DNA of 64,000 nt, from the NCBI GenBank assembly GCA_030407315.1, contig JALQPE010000192.1, positions 62,001 through 126,000 of the forward strand. Reading direction: 5' to 3'. The notes beneath the pieces are model-generated. The model saw only the letters and a list, made by a program, of their open reading frames with translations, was not told the DNA's origin and did no database searches. Origin of the DNA: Asparagopsis taxiformis (taxonomy: Eukaryota > Rhodophyta > Florideophyceae > Bonnemaisoniales > Bonnemaisoniaceae). The position numbers were made by a program, and so were the translations under genes. Of the stretch, positions 55,490-64,000 are shown one piece after another. Numbering within the stretch: position 1 is the stretch's first letter; each line of letters begins with the position of its first letter.

Positions 55490-56236
55490 TTCTGTCCGAG
55501 TCAGTACCGCTGGGCACTACAATATACCGGTTCAGTATAGACTTCCCGGCAGTAAATTGTACTGTCTCAAGCACTAGTTCCAGGTAGTGAAATGTACTGC
55601 CACAGGTATTACTTCCAGGTATTACTCTGCACTGGCACAGGCAGTAACTGGTACTGTCCCATGCCCCTGCCGAGGACAACACTACCAGACAGTAATTTAC
55701 ACTGATTTGGAAAGCCCATTTCTCTGCCTCTGGCATGACGTGCAGGCAGTACTATACAGTACATCGGGGCTCTGTCTAAATATAGCAAAATGTGCTGCCG
55801 TCATTCGCGCCTGCAGCCAGCACAGCACGCTACCGGAAACATTAAATTCTACTACCACACGGTGCATTGCCCGCCAGGTAATAATTCTGCCCTGGGCCAC
55901 ATTCGTGGACAGAACATTTTACTCCCTCTCCGTGCTGCCCAAGTCAGCACAACATACTACTTTATTTTACAGGCCAATCTAGCACAAATCACTGCCAGAT
56001 AGACAATCTAAATCCAGCATCTATCACTGCCTCCCACCACTGCCTCACTTCATACATCCAGGCAGTACTTTCTACTGCCGTCGGCAGCACTTGGCCACTG
56101 CCTCCGGGCAGTGCACTGTACTGCCGGTAAGTAGGGCATTAATTTATACTTTTACAGTACTAAATTTCACTGCCTCAGGCAGTAAATTTTACTGCCGTAC
56201 AGTACTGCCCCAGGCCCGATTTCAGACACAGTAGTG
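55490..56236. repeat. Right subterminal repeats and terminal repeat of transposon 2
   Basis: Dozens of CAGTA and TACTG half-sites, many as GGCAGTAAAATTTACTGCC-type inverted pairs, precede the terminal repeat ending CAGTAGTG. Confidence 0.85.
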
Positions 56237-56238
56237 AA

Positions 56239-56990
56239 GGATCATCGGCAAATACCGGAAGGTCTAGGAGTACAGATTCTCCACGAGGTGGAATACGCCA
56301 TGGGTAAGGAACTGCGACGCAGTGAAAGGTCGAAACCCGATCGGGTTTCACCCTTCGAAGGGTGCTCACGCGGAACGCGCACTCGCCAAAATATGGTTGC
56401 ATGATCACCGCTGGCCGGGAGCCAAAAATTGCAATATTTTGATCAGCCGATGCCGGCCAGAAATTGGAAAATTTTATTCGGCCGCCGGCGCCAAAATTTG
56501 GCTAGAGGCCGAAGGCCAGAAATTCTAAAATTTTGATTTTCTTGTGGCGCGACGGCAATGGAACGCAGCGGCGCGTTGATCAACTCAAGTGCAATGCACA
56601 CCATGGAACCGCAGCATCGCTGGCATCAGATCTCATGCCCAACGCCGCCGGCGTCTACCAAAGGACCAGGCGGCCCATGTCGAACCCATTCGGACCACTT
56701 TTAGGGACCATTCGGACCACCTCTGGACCACGTGGTCCTATATTTGGACCGCTCGGACCAATTTTTTTAGTTGTCTTTGATAAGCACAGATATCCAAGTT
56801 CTGGCTATTGCAGGTTATTTGGGCTTCTTCCAAAGCGGAAACGGGAGAAGACTACCTTCTTCAGACCACAATGTGGTACGCATCAGCGATGCAAAGGTGC
56901 AGCACTTGACAGTCAACTGAAAAGGAACATCAAACCGATCCTCTGCATGCCAATTAACTTCCCGCACAGCGGTATTTACTATCAAGACTT
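56239..56990 (+). other. 3' region of element B after transposon 2
   Basis: This stretch resumes element B. It contains several AAAATTTT-type and GCCGGC-rich short inverted repeats and no gene that I recognise. A 156-codon plus-strand frame at 56533-57003 has no family resemblance. Confidence 0.5.
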
Positions 56991-56999
56991 GCAGCACTG

Positions 57000-57437
57000 C
57001 TGATCATCGGCTATTGCCTCCGCAATCTCCTCCGGTTTCGGTGTCTGGCGAGGCGAACGGGGGGAACCCTGCTTGTCGGTTGGCGGTGAACGCGGAGTGT
57101 TCCGTTGGACTTCTACCTCGGGACGAGGACCGCTGGCAGACACAATTTCCCTTGACGGCGCCGCCGGTTGACTTGACTTGGCCTTGAGAGGCGTCCCCTT
57201 CGGCGAGGGTTCCGTGGAACGGCGAGTGGATGAAGGCGACTTAGCCTTTTCTTGAACATTCCCTGAAGAGGGCGGGACTTGAGAACCGGTAGCCGGCGGC
57301 TACGCAGATGATGCAGGGGCTGCAGCGGCGGATGCCGAATGGTTTGTTGACGGCGTGGCCGGAGTCGCAGTCGCACGAGACGCTTGATGGCGTGTTGTTG
57401 GTCGGCGAGAAGATGCCCGGGTTGAACGGGGAGGCAT
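57000..57437 (-). pseudogene. Remnant of the antisense ORF of element B (N-terminal part)
   Basis: On the minus strand an ATG near 57437 starts MPPRSTRASSRRPTTRHQAS, which matches the start (MPPR) and a RPTTRHQAS-like stretch of the antisense ORF of C. A TAG follows near codon 46. The frame then continues open with a Ser/Pro/Lys-rich sequence (KAKSPSSTRRSTEPSPKG) to about 57000, where it ends in two stops. The central and C-terminal regions present in C are missing, so this copy has an internal deletion of about 2.5 kb. It sits, as in the other elements, between chromodomain and 3' LTR on the opposite strand. Confidence 0.65.
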
Positions 57438-57956
57438 GTTGCCTTGTGGGCTATTACCGTGTGCAGCCATGCTGATTATCTTCCGTCCTTATATACACTC
57501 CACTGGAGTTAGTGATCGCCACTGAAGAAAACAACGGACAAGCCGTACGGTCGCCGCAGGCGTACGCCTTTTTCTTGGAAACCGAAGGGACGGCGCAGGA
57601 GCGCGCAAAACGGGTGTTACCCTTAACGCAAGAATGGTCCCGTATCAAGCGCGCAAACCTCCGCGAGGTGCAAAATTCAAATCGCCTGGCGCGAGATCGC
57701 TTCGCAAACCGGAACGCCGGCTAGGATCCGATATTGGAAAGGACGGCAAAGCCGATGAACGGATGGAACCCGAAGGGTCGTGAGTCGGATGGATGAGCGA
57801 TACTCGGGGTGGAACCGTGTGCACGGGTAAATATATCAGCCAATTTTTGGCGCGCAAAAGTTTATCCCGGCTGGCCAGCCACGGCGGGGGAAATTATTTG
57901 GGAATTTAAAATCAACGGATTTTTGGAATTTTAATTGTCGGGACGACAGTTGGCTT
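57438..57956. other. Untranslated region between antisense ORF remnant and 3' LTR of B
   Basis: This corresponds to 41310-41797 in C and includes the shared TGTCGGGACGACA inverted repeat. No gene is apparent. Confidence 0.5.
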
Positions 57957-57965
57957 AGGAGGGGG
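57957..57965 (+). promoter_or_regulatory. 3' polypurine tract of element B
   Basis: AGGAGGGGG, followed by CGA, lies directly before the 3' LTR. Confidence 0.88.
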
Positions 57966-57968
57966 CGA

Positions 57969-58626
57969 TGTCATACCACGGAGTGGTCTGCCCTTGTGGG
58001 GTCGTGTCGACATCCTATTGGACGACCCCGGTTCCGGAATAACCAATGGAAACGGCCTCGCTGTACATCAGACCAGTGAGGGAGAGGGACCCATTGGGAC
58101 AACTAAAGACCCCACAAGGGGCAAATTTTAACTAAGCTGACTCAGCTAACTTTACACTGTAACACTAACAGTCGGTGATCTCGCGGGCTCCCGCAGTCGC
58201 CATAATCAGGGATCTGATTGGTGCACATAAGGATATTTATTCCTAACTGTCTACCTACCCTAACTGTTTACAGTAACTTAGTCTAGTATAAAATGCCTCT
58301 GGATTAGCCAGAGTGCTTAACCTTTAGAGGTAACGTAAACTCGCGTGGAATTTACGACTCCACTGAACAGTGTTTGCATTGCTCAATTCTATCCTTCCAG
58401 GACGAATTAGCTTTAGCTATACAGCTCGACGGGTTACGTCTTTTGCTCCATCAATACGCACTTCGTGCGTGAGCACCCTCAACCTTCACCCGGCATTACC
58501 GGAAGACCTTTCGTGGTATACTCGCTATTGGCAGTTGACGCAAGATTCACTTGCTCTACCACACTACCGAGGCTCGGGACACCTGTAGGGTGGTTTTGCC
58601 GCTTTGCGGATTTTCTACCTACTACA
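57969..58626 (+). repeat. 3' LTR of element B
   Basis: This 658-bp copy matches 9762-10419 without a difference that I found. The AGGCT duplication follows at 58627-58631. Confidence 0.96.
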
Positions 58627-58631
58627 AGGCT

Positions 58632-58799
58632 GTAGCACCGCTTCCGGGATAGCGATACGCGCGCACGCGTCAATCGCCCTCGCTGTCGCGCACGACGAAC
58701 GGAAAAAGGAAAAATTAGAGTAAGCGATAGGTTTGGCGTCCCGTGTTTCCCCAAGCGGAGTTTCTGTTCTTCGCTGAGTTCGCACGTCGGTTCGCGCAA
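58632..58799 (-). other. Leader of element A, part next to the primer-binding site
   Basis: This is the untranslated leader continued from 9373-9761 across element B. No gene is apparent. Confidence 0.7.
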
Positions 58800-58817
58800 T
58801 TCTAGGTCGAGAGACCA
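58800..58817 (-). promoter_or_regulatory. Primer-binding site of element A
   Basis: On the minus strand this reads TGGTCTCTCGACCTAGAA, the same 18 bases as in B and C, two bases after the LTR end. Confidence 0.8.
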
Positions 58818-58819
58818 GT

Positions 58820-59608
58820 TGTAGGACCAGCCGGGATGGCGATCGCTAAGGGAGTTCTAGAACTGCAACCGTGTCAGGGCGAGGTGAACCGGATCGCGCT
58901 GGTTGAACTTGCGTTTCGCACGTCGCTCGTTCGCGGTGGCGATCGGGTGGTACAACGGCGGAACGCGTAGGGAACGCTCGCAACACGGGATTCGCGGGCC
59001 GGCGCAAGCCGTGATCTCAGGGTGAGATCACCGAGTAAACTCGAGCACAACGCGATCCACACAGGGGTCGTAAATCCCTGGCCTAGTGGTATGCGACGCA
59101 ACGCGCGCTATCGCGGTGCGACGCAGTTCGACGATCGGTTTACGTGCAGCGCGCACGCGAACGTCGGCGATCGTGAGAAACCCCGCACGCAACGTTTCAA
59201 CGCAATCGGTCCTCGCGATTCGCGAAACGCTTAGCTCGTAGCTGCGAAGATGCTGACTGTTTATTGGTAAAGTGCGAAGCGGTGCGACCACTAATAGCTA
59301 ACTTACTTGGGACAGGCTGTCCTTGTGCGGCCGGCGGCCGCACGCTCGCACGCAAAAAAGGGAAATATTTGGGAAAAAGACTTTCGTCATAAAAAACCCA
59401 AAAAGGGAAAACAAAGGGAAATTCGTAGAAAGCGCTACACGTGGCGCCGGGCTCGCAATCGCACGCGTTCGCGCAGGCGCGCCGTGACTCGTACTCGTAT
59501 CGCCACGCGTACGCTCGCTTCCTAACTAACTACACCCGGATGCACGCGGACCCAACTCGACGCATCGCTTCGACCCGCGCGCGCACTCGCAACATAAATT
59601 GCATCACA
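58820..59608 (-). repeat. 5' LTR of element A
   Basis: The 789-bp repeat reads TGTGATGCAATTT...GGTCCTACA on the minus strand. It aligns along its length with the LTR at 61952-62760 but differs at many sites. It holds an A-rich block (gggaaaaagactttcgtc) and GC-rich ends. It is the 5' copy because the primer-binding site adjoins it. Confidence 0.88.
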
Positions 59609-60283
59609 GGTTCGGCGCTTCCTGAGCGACTTGTAGACAACCCACAGGGTTGGGCACAGCGGTGCCCATCTTCATGCCTTTGGGCAATACCTGTAGGCGG
59701 GTACCAGCGTTGTGCACCTGTATACGGAAAGGTACGTTACTACGAATCTGATTTTCACTATTAGTTAGACGGAGTGGTTTTTATGCATAGAGGTTAGTAG
59801 CGGGCACCGTAATGCAGCGCCCTTCAGCGCTCGTCGTAACGTCGATCGCTCGTGTCACGTTCGGCGGAATCGATGTGCGTTGTGCGACGCGGATTGGCGC
59901 AAACTCTGCTCGTCGGGTAGTCTTGGGGGTCGGTGCGCGACGTGGTTTCGTCAGCTTGCGCGGGAGCATCGGGACGTGGTCGCCATAGTGGGTTCGCAGC
60001 GCGCGCTGCGGTCCGGTATTGATCATCCGAACCACACGGTCGATGAAGTCTGCTCCCGAAATGCAAGGGACGGATAAGCGTGGCATCACCAGCAAGGTTT
60101 GGAGGTGCGCTCGGTCACCAAGAAAAACGTTAAGTTGCAGCGACGCGTTCGGCGCGAGGCGTCGTCCGTTTGCGTCGATAATCTCGCAGCGCAGCGTCGG
60201 TGGCGTAGCGTGGCGCTTCCAATCAGCACCTAATACGTTCTCGCGAATGAGGCTCGGGCCCACGGCAGTATCAAGTACGGCGG
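59609..60283 (-). pseudogene. Protease-region fragment of another A-family pol
   Basis: The minus strand encodes the same protease and linker as 6590-7258 of element A, with clear substitutions. A 161-codon frame (60263-59781) starts MGPSLIRENVLGADWKR and ends at a TAA where A has GlnLys; homology continues to 59609 (HNAGTRLQVLPKG). The catalytic LDTGAG triad lies at or past the right break, where similarity stops near 60283. It is a truncated remnant of an older copy. Element A adjoins it at 59609, so A probably inserted in this gene, but the matching piece left of A is outside the window. Confidence 0.85.
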
Positions 60284-60880
60284 CCTCCGAGCAGTAAACC
60301 TGACTGCTTGGTTGCTGTTATGAGTGCAGGTGCACAATACACGACCAACTTGAAATGGACGCCCGGTGGATGTCCAGCTCAGTTGCATTGCTGTCTAGCC
60401 CAGAAATTCTACAATTTCGGGCACAAAAAATCTTGCAAAAATCAACGATTTCGGCGGGTCGATTGTGCCGTACGGCACACCCCCATCTCAAAAACATATT
60501 CACATGTGCATGTTTTTGAGAATAGCCCAAATTTTAATTCAAATAAGGACGTCCCCCGGATAAAGGGGTGCTCGCAGCCGCCCCCAAAGCCGCCTAGCAT
60601 GACAGCTGTAATTCCAACACATTACACATCAAGGACACTGCTTGCTTCACGCCACTTCGTCAGGTTTCGAGAGCCCGAACGGACACTCACATCTCGATTG
60701 CCTCTCTTGCATGCCAGAGGTCACGATAGGTGTGTACCTAACAAAATTTCGGTTGTATTGTATTATTGTTTCCAGCGATTGGCGTTCACGACCATTATTC
60801 AACGCAACGTGAAACATACCATCCACATCACTCCAATACGTCAACGTCAACCATCTCTTTTCCTTTCCAACTCAACAACC
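60284..60880 (+). other. Sequence upstream of the ParB-like gene
   Basis: This stretch follows the break in the pol fragment. The frame of the next gene is open through it, but its composition is not protein-like. It includes a short inverted repeat (AAAACATATTCACATGTGCATGTTTT-like, near 60490-60515) and may hold the promoter and 5' leader. Confidence 0.4.
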
Positions 60881-61951
60881 ATGGCGGATACGCATTTCAG
60901 CAGTTTGTTTTCAACGGTTTGCGGCGATCAAGTGAGCGCGTCAGCGGAGTTTCGCGGACTCAAGCGCGGCGTCGATGTCAATTTGTTTGCGGACGTGGAC
61001 GGTGCAGCTGTGCATATTGGGACGGCTTCGGTGAGCACTGCTGGTGGCGATGTTGGCCTTCCGCGCACGCTGCACAACCACAAGCTGCCGGAAACCGACG
61101 AGGCGGACTATATCGTCGTGCGCAACATTGCGACTAAGGACAAGTTCAAGGACCTCCCGTTCCCGTACATGTTTGATGGCGCCGAGGGACCGCCGGAGAC
61201 GATGGGTGGAGCATACGCCGCGGCGTTTTACCCTTGGGATACTCGGATGATGCGCCCCGCTGCGGAGGATGGCTCTAGCGACATTCGTACCCCTGCTGCA
61301 GCGTCAAACTTCAAGGCAGCAACGAACCAGGCCAGCTCGGGACGGATGCCCAGTACCGGTCCCGCAGGCGAAATCACTGGTTCGGGGGGTACGAAGCATC
61401 CAGCACGCTCCGTCCCGGTTTCCGGAGGCACAAAGCACCCTTCTCGCTCTGCCAGAGCCTCCAGTGGAGGCACGAAGCACCCTGCTCGCTCCAACGTCAC
61501 CGAAGCTACTACGCAGGACGTAACCGAGGTGGACGACGAACCGGAGGTGGCGGAAAGCATTCGTGAACAGCAGGGGACGCAAATTACGGTGCCCAAGTTT
61601 GTGACGTCGGATTACGTCGGAGAAGGAGCGACTGTGTTGGTGAGGCAGCTAGTGGAACCGGCCGTGACCCTTCGGGATGTGAAAGAAGACCACGTGGAGG
61701 ACCTGCGCAAAAATATGTTGGCGGTGGGGTATGTGAGCTCTTCGCGTATCACTGTGACGGTGCTGAGGTCGCAGAACACGCATCTGTCCGCCGACACGCG
61801 TCTGTTCCAGAATGGCATATTCCATGCCAATGCGAACGTGACCGTGATCGACGGACTGCATCGTCTGAATGCTAGGCATAGCATTGCGGATGACTTCACG
61901 CGCCTCACCCGTATGCACACAACCAAGCTGCCAGAGGAGGCAAACCGCTTG
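60881..61951 (+). CDS. ParB-like-domain protein gene, truncated by element D
   Basis: I choose the ATG at 60881 because the sequence becomes protein-like there (MADTHFSSLFSTVCGDQ) and a CAACC context precedes it. The first 140 residues are a compact domain I cannot name. A linker has three copies of a GGTKHPARS-type repeat, followed by an acidic stretch. The C-terminal part reads EDLRKNMLAVGYVSSSRITV and, after an insert, VTVIDGLHRLNARHSI. The spacing of a helix, G-x-x-x-S/P-I/V and V-x-DG-x-HR-x-x-A resembles ParB-like nuclease or sulfiredoxin-fold domains, with the DGxHR as active-site motif. Element D cuts the gene after ANRL; the few codons beyond are LTR. This is probably a host gene, inactivated unless its end is dispensable. 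Confidence 0.6.
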
Positions 61952-62760
61952 TGTAGGACCAGCCGGGATGGCGGTCACTAAGAGAGTTCTAGAATCGCTT
62001 GCCTTGTCAGGGCGTGTTGAACCGTAACGCGCTCGTGAACTTGCGTTTCGCACGTCGCTCGGTCGCGGAGGCGATCGGGTGGTACAACGGCGGAACGCGC
62101 AGGGTCGATCGCAACACGGGATTCGCGGGCCGGCGCAAGCCGTGATCTCAGGGTGAGATCACCGAGTAAACTCGAGCTCAACACGATCCACGCAGGGGTC
62201 GTAAATCCCTGGCCTAGCGGTATGCGACGCAACGCGCGGTCTCGCGGTGCGACGCAATTCGACGGTCGGTAAACGCAGCGCGCGCGCACGTACGTCGGCG
62301 ATCGTGAGCAATCCGCACGCAACGTCGTAACGCAATCGGTCCTCGCGACGCGCTCAACGCTTAACTCGTAGCTGCGAAAGTGCTGACTGTTTATTGGTAG
62401 GGTGCGAAGCCATGCGACCACTAATAGCTAACTTACTTGGGACAGGCTGTCCTTGTGTGGCCGGCCGGCGGCGGCCGCACGCTCGCACGCAAAAAGGGAA
62501 ATATTTTGGGAAAAAGACTTTCGTCATAAAAAACCCAAAAAAGGGAAATAAAGGGAAATTCGCGGAAATCGCTACACGTGGCGCGGCTCGCGGTTTCGTG
62601 GCAACGTACGCGCGCACGCGCTCGCTTTGACGCTCCGTGACACGTAATCAAGGCGCCACGCGTACGCTCGCTTACTAAACTAACTCAAACGGATGCTTGC
62701 GGACTAACGTAAACGCGCGCGCTCGCATCGGTTCCATCGACCAACTTAAATTGCACCACA
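61952..62760 (-). repeat. 3' LTR of element D
   Basis: The 809-bp repeat starts, on the minus strand, TGTGGTGCAATTT and ends GGTCCTACA. It is a diverged relative of the LTR of A. Confidence 0.88.
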
Positions 62761-62768
62761 CTCCCCCC
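62761..62768 (-). promoter_or_regulatory. 3' polypurine tract of element D
   Basis: On the minus strand GGGGGGAG directly precedes the LTR. This shows that the LTR is the 3' copy. Confidence 0.75.
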
Positions 62769-62947
62769 GACTAACTTCACAGCGCGTCCTCGCGCGAAAC
62801 GTTCTTGTGCACACTTTCAACTTTCTCCTGTCTTGTTCTCTTCTTCCAATCTTCTTCTTCTCTTCCATCCTTCTGTCTCCATTCCATCCTTCTTCTCCAT
62901 CCCGCGTGCGTTCGTTCCGTTATCGCTGCACGCGCTCGCGCTTCGCG
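62769..62947 (+). promoter_or_regulatory. Pyrimidine-rich leader of the antisense ORF of D
   Basis: About 100 bp just before the antisense start is almost wholly C and T on the plus strand (CTTCTTCCAATCTTCTTCTT and similar). Such tracts are common near transcription starts of TATA-less genes. A promoter is inferred, not shown. Confidence 0.35.
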
Positions 62948-64000
62948 ATGTCGCGCGATAATAACGCTCTGCCGAGTTGGCTTCGCGCCGGCGCTGCACC
63001 TCGCGACGAACCGTCGACGCCCACGAACGCGTCTCCTCGCCCTGCGCGCATCGCGTTTCCTTCTCTTTCAAGCCCGGAGAGTCCCTGTTACATGTCCATG
63101 GCGCAAGCATCCTCCTCCACCGTACCCGTAACCGCGAGCAGCCGTGGCGGCAGTGGCGTCGTCGCTTCGTCTGACGTTGTCGCTACGGTGGATGCGACCG
63201 CGACTCCAACTTCTGCGTCTGCTGCGCGTTCTGGGAGCGGCGTCCCGCTTCGTTCGGTTCCTGCGCCAGCGTCCGTTTCGCTTCCGTCGGCCGCGCAAGA
63301 CGCTCCCGAGTCGATTCCGTGCGCGCGCTACGACGACCCGATCGCGTTCCGTTTCATGCCACGCCCTATGCCGACGTGGGCGGAATTGGGCCGCCGCCAC
63401 TTCTACCCGCAGCGCTTTCAGTGGACGCGCATCGCTGATGTGTCACGCTATGCCGTGTTACCCGGCCATAAGGATGCGCAAGCGGTGTGGGACGCGCGGC
63501 GCGAATCGGCGTTGTGCGATTTGGCGGTCCCCGCGAACTTACCGTGCGACGCGTACTTCCTCGAAGACGAAGCCGACGAACGGCTCGTACGCCACTTGGC
63601 TCTGTTGCGCGTGATGCGTCGCGACGAATTTGCGCGAGTCGATCCATGGGCCGCGGCGCCCAGTGCGGGCTTCTTACTTGACGGCGGCGTTCCGTGGAAC
63701 GAAGTCGAACACGAAGGGGAGGCGAGCGTGCCATGGTTCCTGAACGCGGATATGCGCCCGGAAGCGCGGCGCGAGTTGCGTTTGCGGCGCACGTCGGGCT
63801 ACTTCGTTACGTATCGCGATATCGAATTTCGCGAGTTTCCTGATGACCGCGTCGCCGCTTTCTTCCCGCGATACGATGCGCGCGATTGGCCGGAAGCGCC
63901 CGACTCGTTGTCGGTGCCGCTTCGTCTGTGTTCTCGGAAATGGACGCGGACGTCCACAACCTCTAGTACACCTAGTATTACTAGGCGGACGTCCATGTTC
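62948..64000 (+). CDS. Antisense ORF of element D, N-terminal 351 codons, open at the window edge
   Basis: The ATG at 62948 (MSRDNNALPSWLRAGAAPRD) opens a frame with no stop to the window end. Residues 1 to about 115 are low complexity, rich in Ser, Ala, Thr, Val and Pro, as in the antisense ORF of C. A core follows with Trp, Tyr and Pro motifs (ARYDDPIAFRFMPRPMPTWA, VPWFLNADMRPEARREL). Codons end strongly in G or C. It lies on the strand opposite to the element, just inside the 3' LTR, exactly as in B and C. I recognise no domain. With the A fragment at 1-1524 it suggests a protein of low-complexity head, folded core and coiled-coil tail. Other frames here are short shadows. Confidence 0.7.
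   Translation, partial: MSRDNNALPSWLRAGAAPRDEPSTPTNASPRPARIAFPSLSSPESPCYMSMAQASSSTVPVTASSRGGSGVVASSDVVATVDATATPTSASAARSGSGVPLRSVPAPASVSLPSAAQDAPESIPCARYDDPIAFRFMPRPMPTWAELGRRHFYPQRFQWTRIADVSRYAVLPGHKDAQAVWDARRESALCDLAVPANLPCDAYFLEDEADERLVRHLALLRVMRRDEFARVDPWAAAPSAGFLLDGGVPWNEVEHEGEASVPWFLNADMRPEARRELRLRRTSGYFVTYRDIEFREFPDDRVAAFFPRYDARDWPEAPDSLSVPLRLCSRKWTRTSTTSSTPSITRRTSMF

Larger units (their letters stand above)
44371..56236. mobile_element. CACTA-like DNA transposon 2 (11.9 kb)
   Basis: The ends are imperfect inverted repeats starting CACTACTGAGTTTGAGATC (44371) and, on the other strand, CACTACTGTGTCTGAAATC (ending at 56236); 16 of 19 bases agree. AA is duplicated at 44369-44370 and 56237-56238. 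Subterminal regions are full of GGCAGTAAAWTTACTGCC-type motifs, the same plan as transposon 1 but with GG for GA. It carries one intact 507-codon ORF close to its left end, a broken glycosyltransferase-like gene, tandem repeats with an AATAATACCCGGTATTATT palindrome, and other palindromes. I see no classical CACTA transposase. It inserted in the 3' region of element B. Confidence 0.75.
9762..58626 (+). mobile_element. Ty3/Gypsy chromovirus element B, interrupted by element C and by CACTA-like transposon 2
   Basis: The element is bounded by two 658-bp LTRs that start TG and end CA. The 5-bp target duplication AGGCT flanks it at 9757-9761 and 58627-58631. Its own sequence is about 10 kb: gag, protease-RT-RNase H-integrase, chromodomain and a remnant of an antisense ORF. 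Element C splits its integrase gene and a CACTA-like transposon splits its 3' region. Several lesions interrupt its genes: a TGA in gag, a frameshift near the gag end, a TAG in protease, a 1-base shift in integrase and a TAG before the chromodomain. The two LTRs appear identical on reading, so it inserted recently despite the damage. Confidence 0.95.
1..59608 (-). mobile_element. Ty3/Gypsy chromovirus element A, split by element B (body 1-9761; 5' end 58632-59608)
   Basis: This LTR retrotransposon lies on the minus strand. Read right to left it has a 5' LTR, a primer-binding site, a leader, gag, protease-RT-RNase H, integrase with DD35E residues, a chromodomain and an antisense ORF. The 3' LTR is outside the window to the left. 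The order protease-RT-RNase H-integrase-chromodomain defines a chromovirus. Element B is inserted in the leader with the 5-bp duplication AGGCT at 9757-9761 and 58627-58631, so the two halves belong to one copy. The copy is damaged: gag has frameshifts, pol has a TAG, and the chromodomain is in a shifted frame. It abuts an older A-family pol fragment at 59609, so it probably inserted into a relative. Base composition is more GC-rich than in B and C. Confidence 0.9.
61952..64000 (-). mobile_element. A-family chromovirus element D, 3' end only
   Basis: A minus-strand LTR (61952-62760) is preceded, in the reading direction of the element, by a polypurine tract and by an antisense ORF on the plus strand. 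This is the 3' arrangement of elements B and C, so the gag-pol body lies beyond the right edge. It interrupts the ParB-like gene. The target duplication cannot be checked; GCTTG (61947-61951) is the expected left copy. Confidence 0.82.

Noticed and set aside
60308..60880. Upstream extension of the ParB-like gene from the first Met at 60308
   Set aside because: The added 191 residues are not protein-like, with many Cys, His and Arg in no pattern. The ATG at 60881 has the better context and a plausible N-terminus.
60881..61951. Bacterial plasmid partition gene or contamination
   Set aside because: There is no ParA neighbour, and the gene is cut by a eukaryotic LTR element. Only a domain resemblance remains.

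Overview
This is a eukaryotic, repeat-dominated window. I see no bacterial operon logic, no rRNA, tRNA or CRISPR array. Almost all of it is a stack of Ty3/Gypsy LTR retrotransposons with chromodomains (chromoviruses) inserted into one another, plus two large DNA transposons with CACTA-type ends. The host cannot be named from the sequence. Intron-poor gene remnants, mixed GC content and deep chromovirus nesting would suit a red alga or another large-genome alga or protist, but that is only an inference.

Layout. Element A (minus strand, GC-rich family) fills 1-9761 and resumes at 58632-59608. From right to left it has a 5' LTR (58820-59608), primer-binding site, leader, gag (9372-7435), protease/RT/RNase H (7342-5006), integrase (5005-3512), chromodomain (3627-3199) and an antisense ORF (1-1524); its 3' LTR is off the left edge. 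Element B (plus strand, 9762-58626, identical 658-bp LTRs, 5-bp target duplication AGGCT) sits in the leader of A. Element C (plus strand, 15531-42495, 686-bp LTRs, target duplication CCTCT) sits in the integrase gene of B. A 14.5-kb CACTA-like transposon (22430-36883, 2-bp duplication AG) interrupts C between integrase and chromodomain. An 11.9-kb relative (44371-56236, duplication AA) interrupts B after its chromodomain. A itself abuts a piece of an older A-family pol gene (59609-60283). Further right lies a host-like gene with a ParB-like motif (60881-61951), cut off by a second A-family element D, of which the 3' LTR (61952-62760) and the start of its antisense ORF (62948-64000) are visible.

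How the parts fit. Gag would form the particle, pol would copy RNA to DNA and integrate it, and the chromodomain would tether integrase to modified chromatin. That agrees with the repeated insertion of these elements into one another. All three gag/pol pairs use a -1 relative frame. All three elements with pol in view carry in-frame stops or frameshifts in the sense genes.

The most unusual feature is a long open frame on the strand opposite to gag-pol, always between the chromodomain and the 3' LTR. It is complete in C (1009 codons), a C-terminal part in A, an N-terminal part in D, and a broken remnant in B. It has a low-complexity N-terminus and coiled coils and matches no family I recognise. 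The two DNA transposons carry subterminal repeats, many perfect palindromes, tandem repeats and broken pieces of host-like genes: a 2OG-oxygenase-like gene in the first, and a membrane-anchored glycosyltransferase-like gene plus an intact 507-codon ORF of unknown function in the second.
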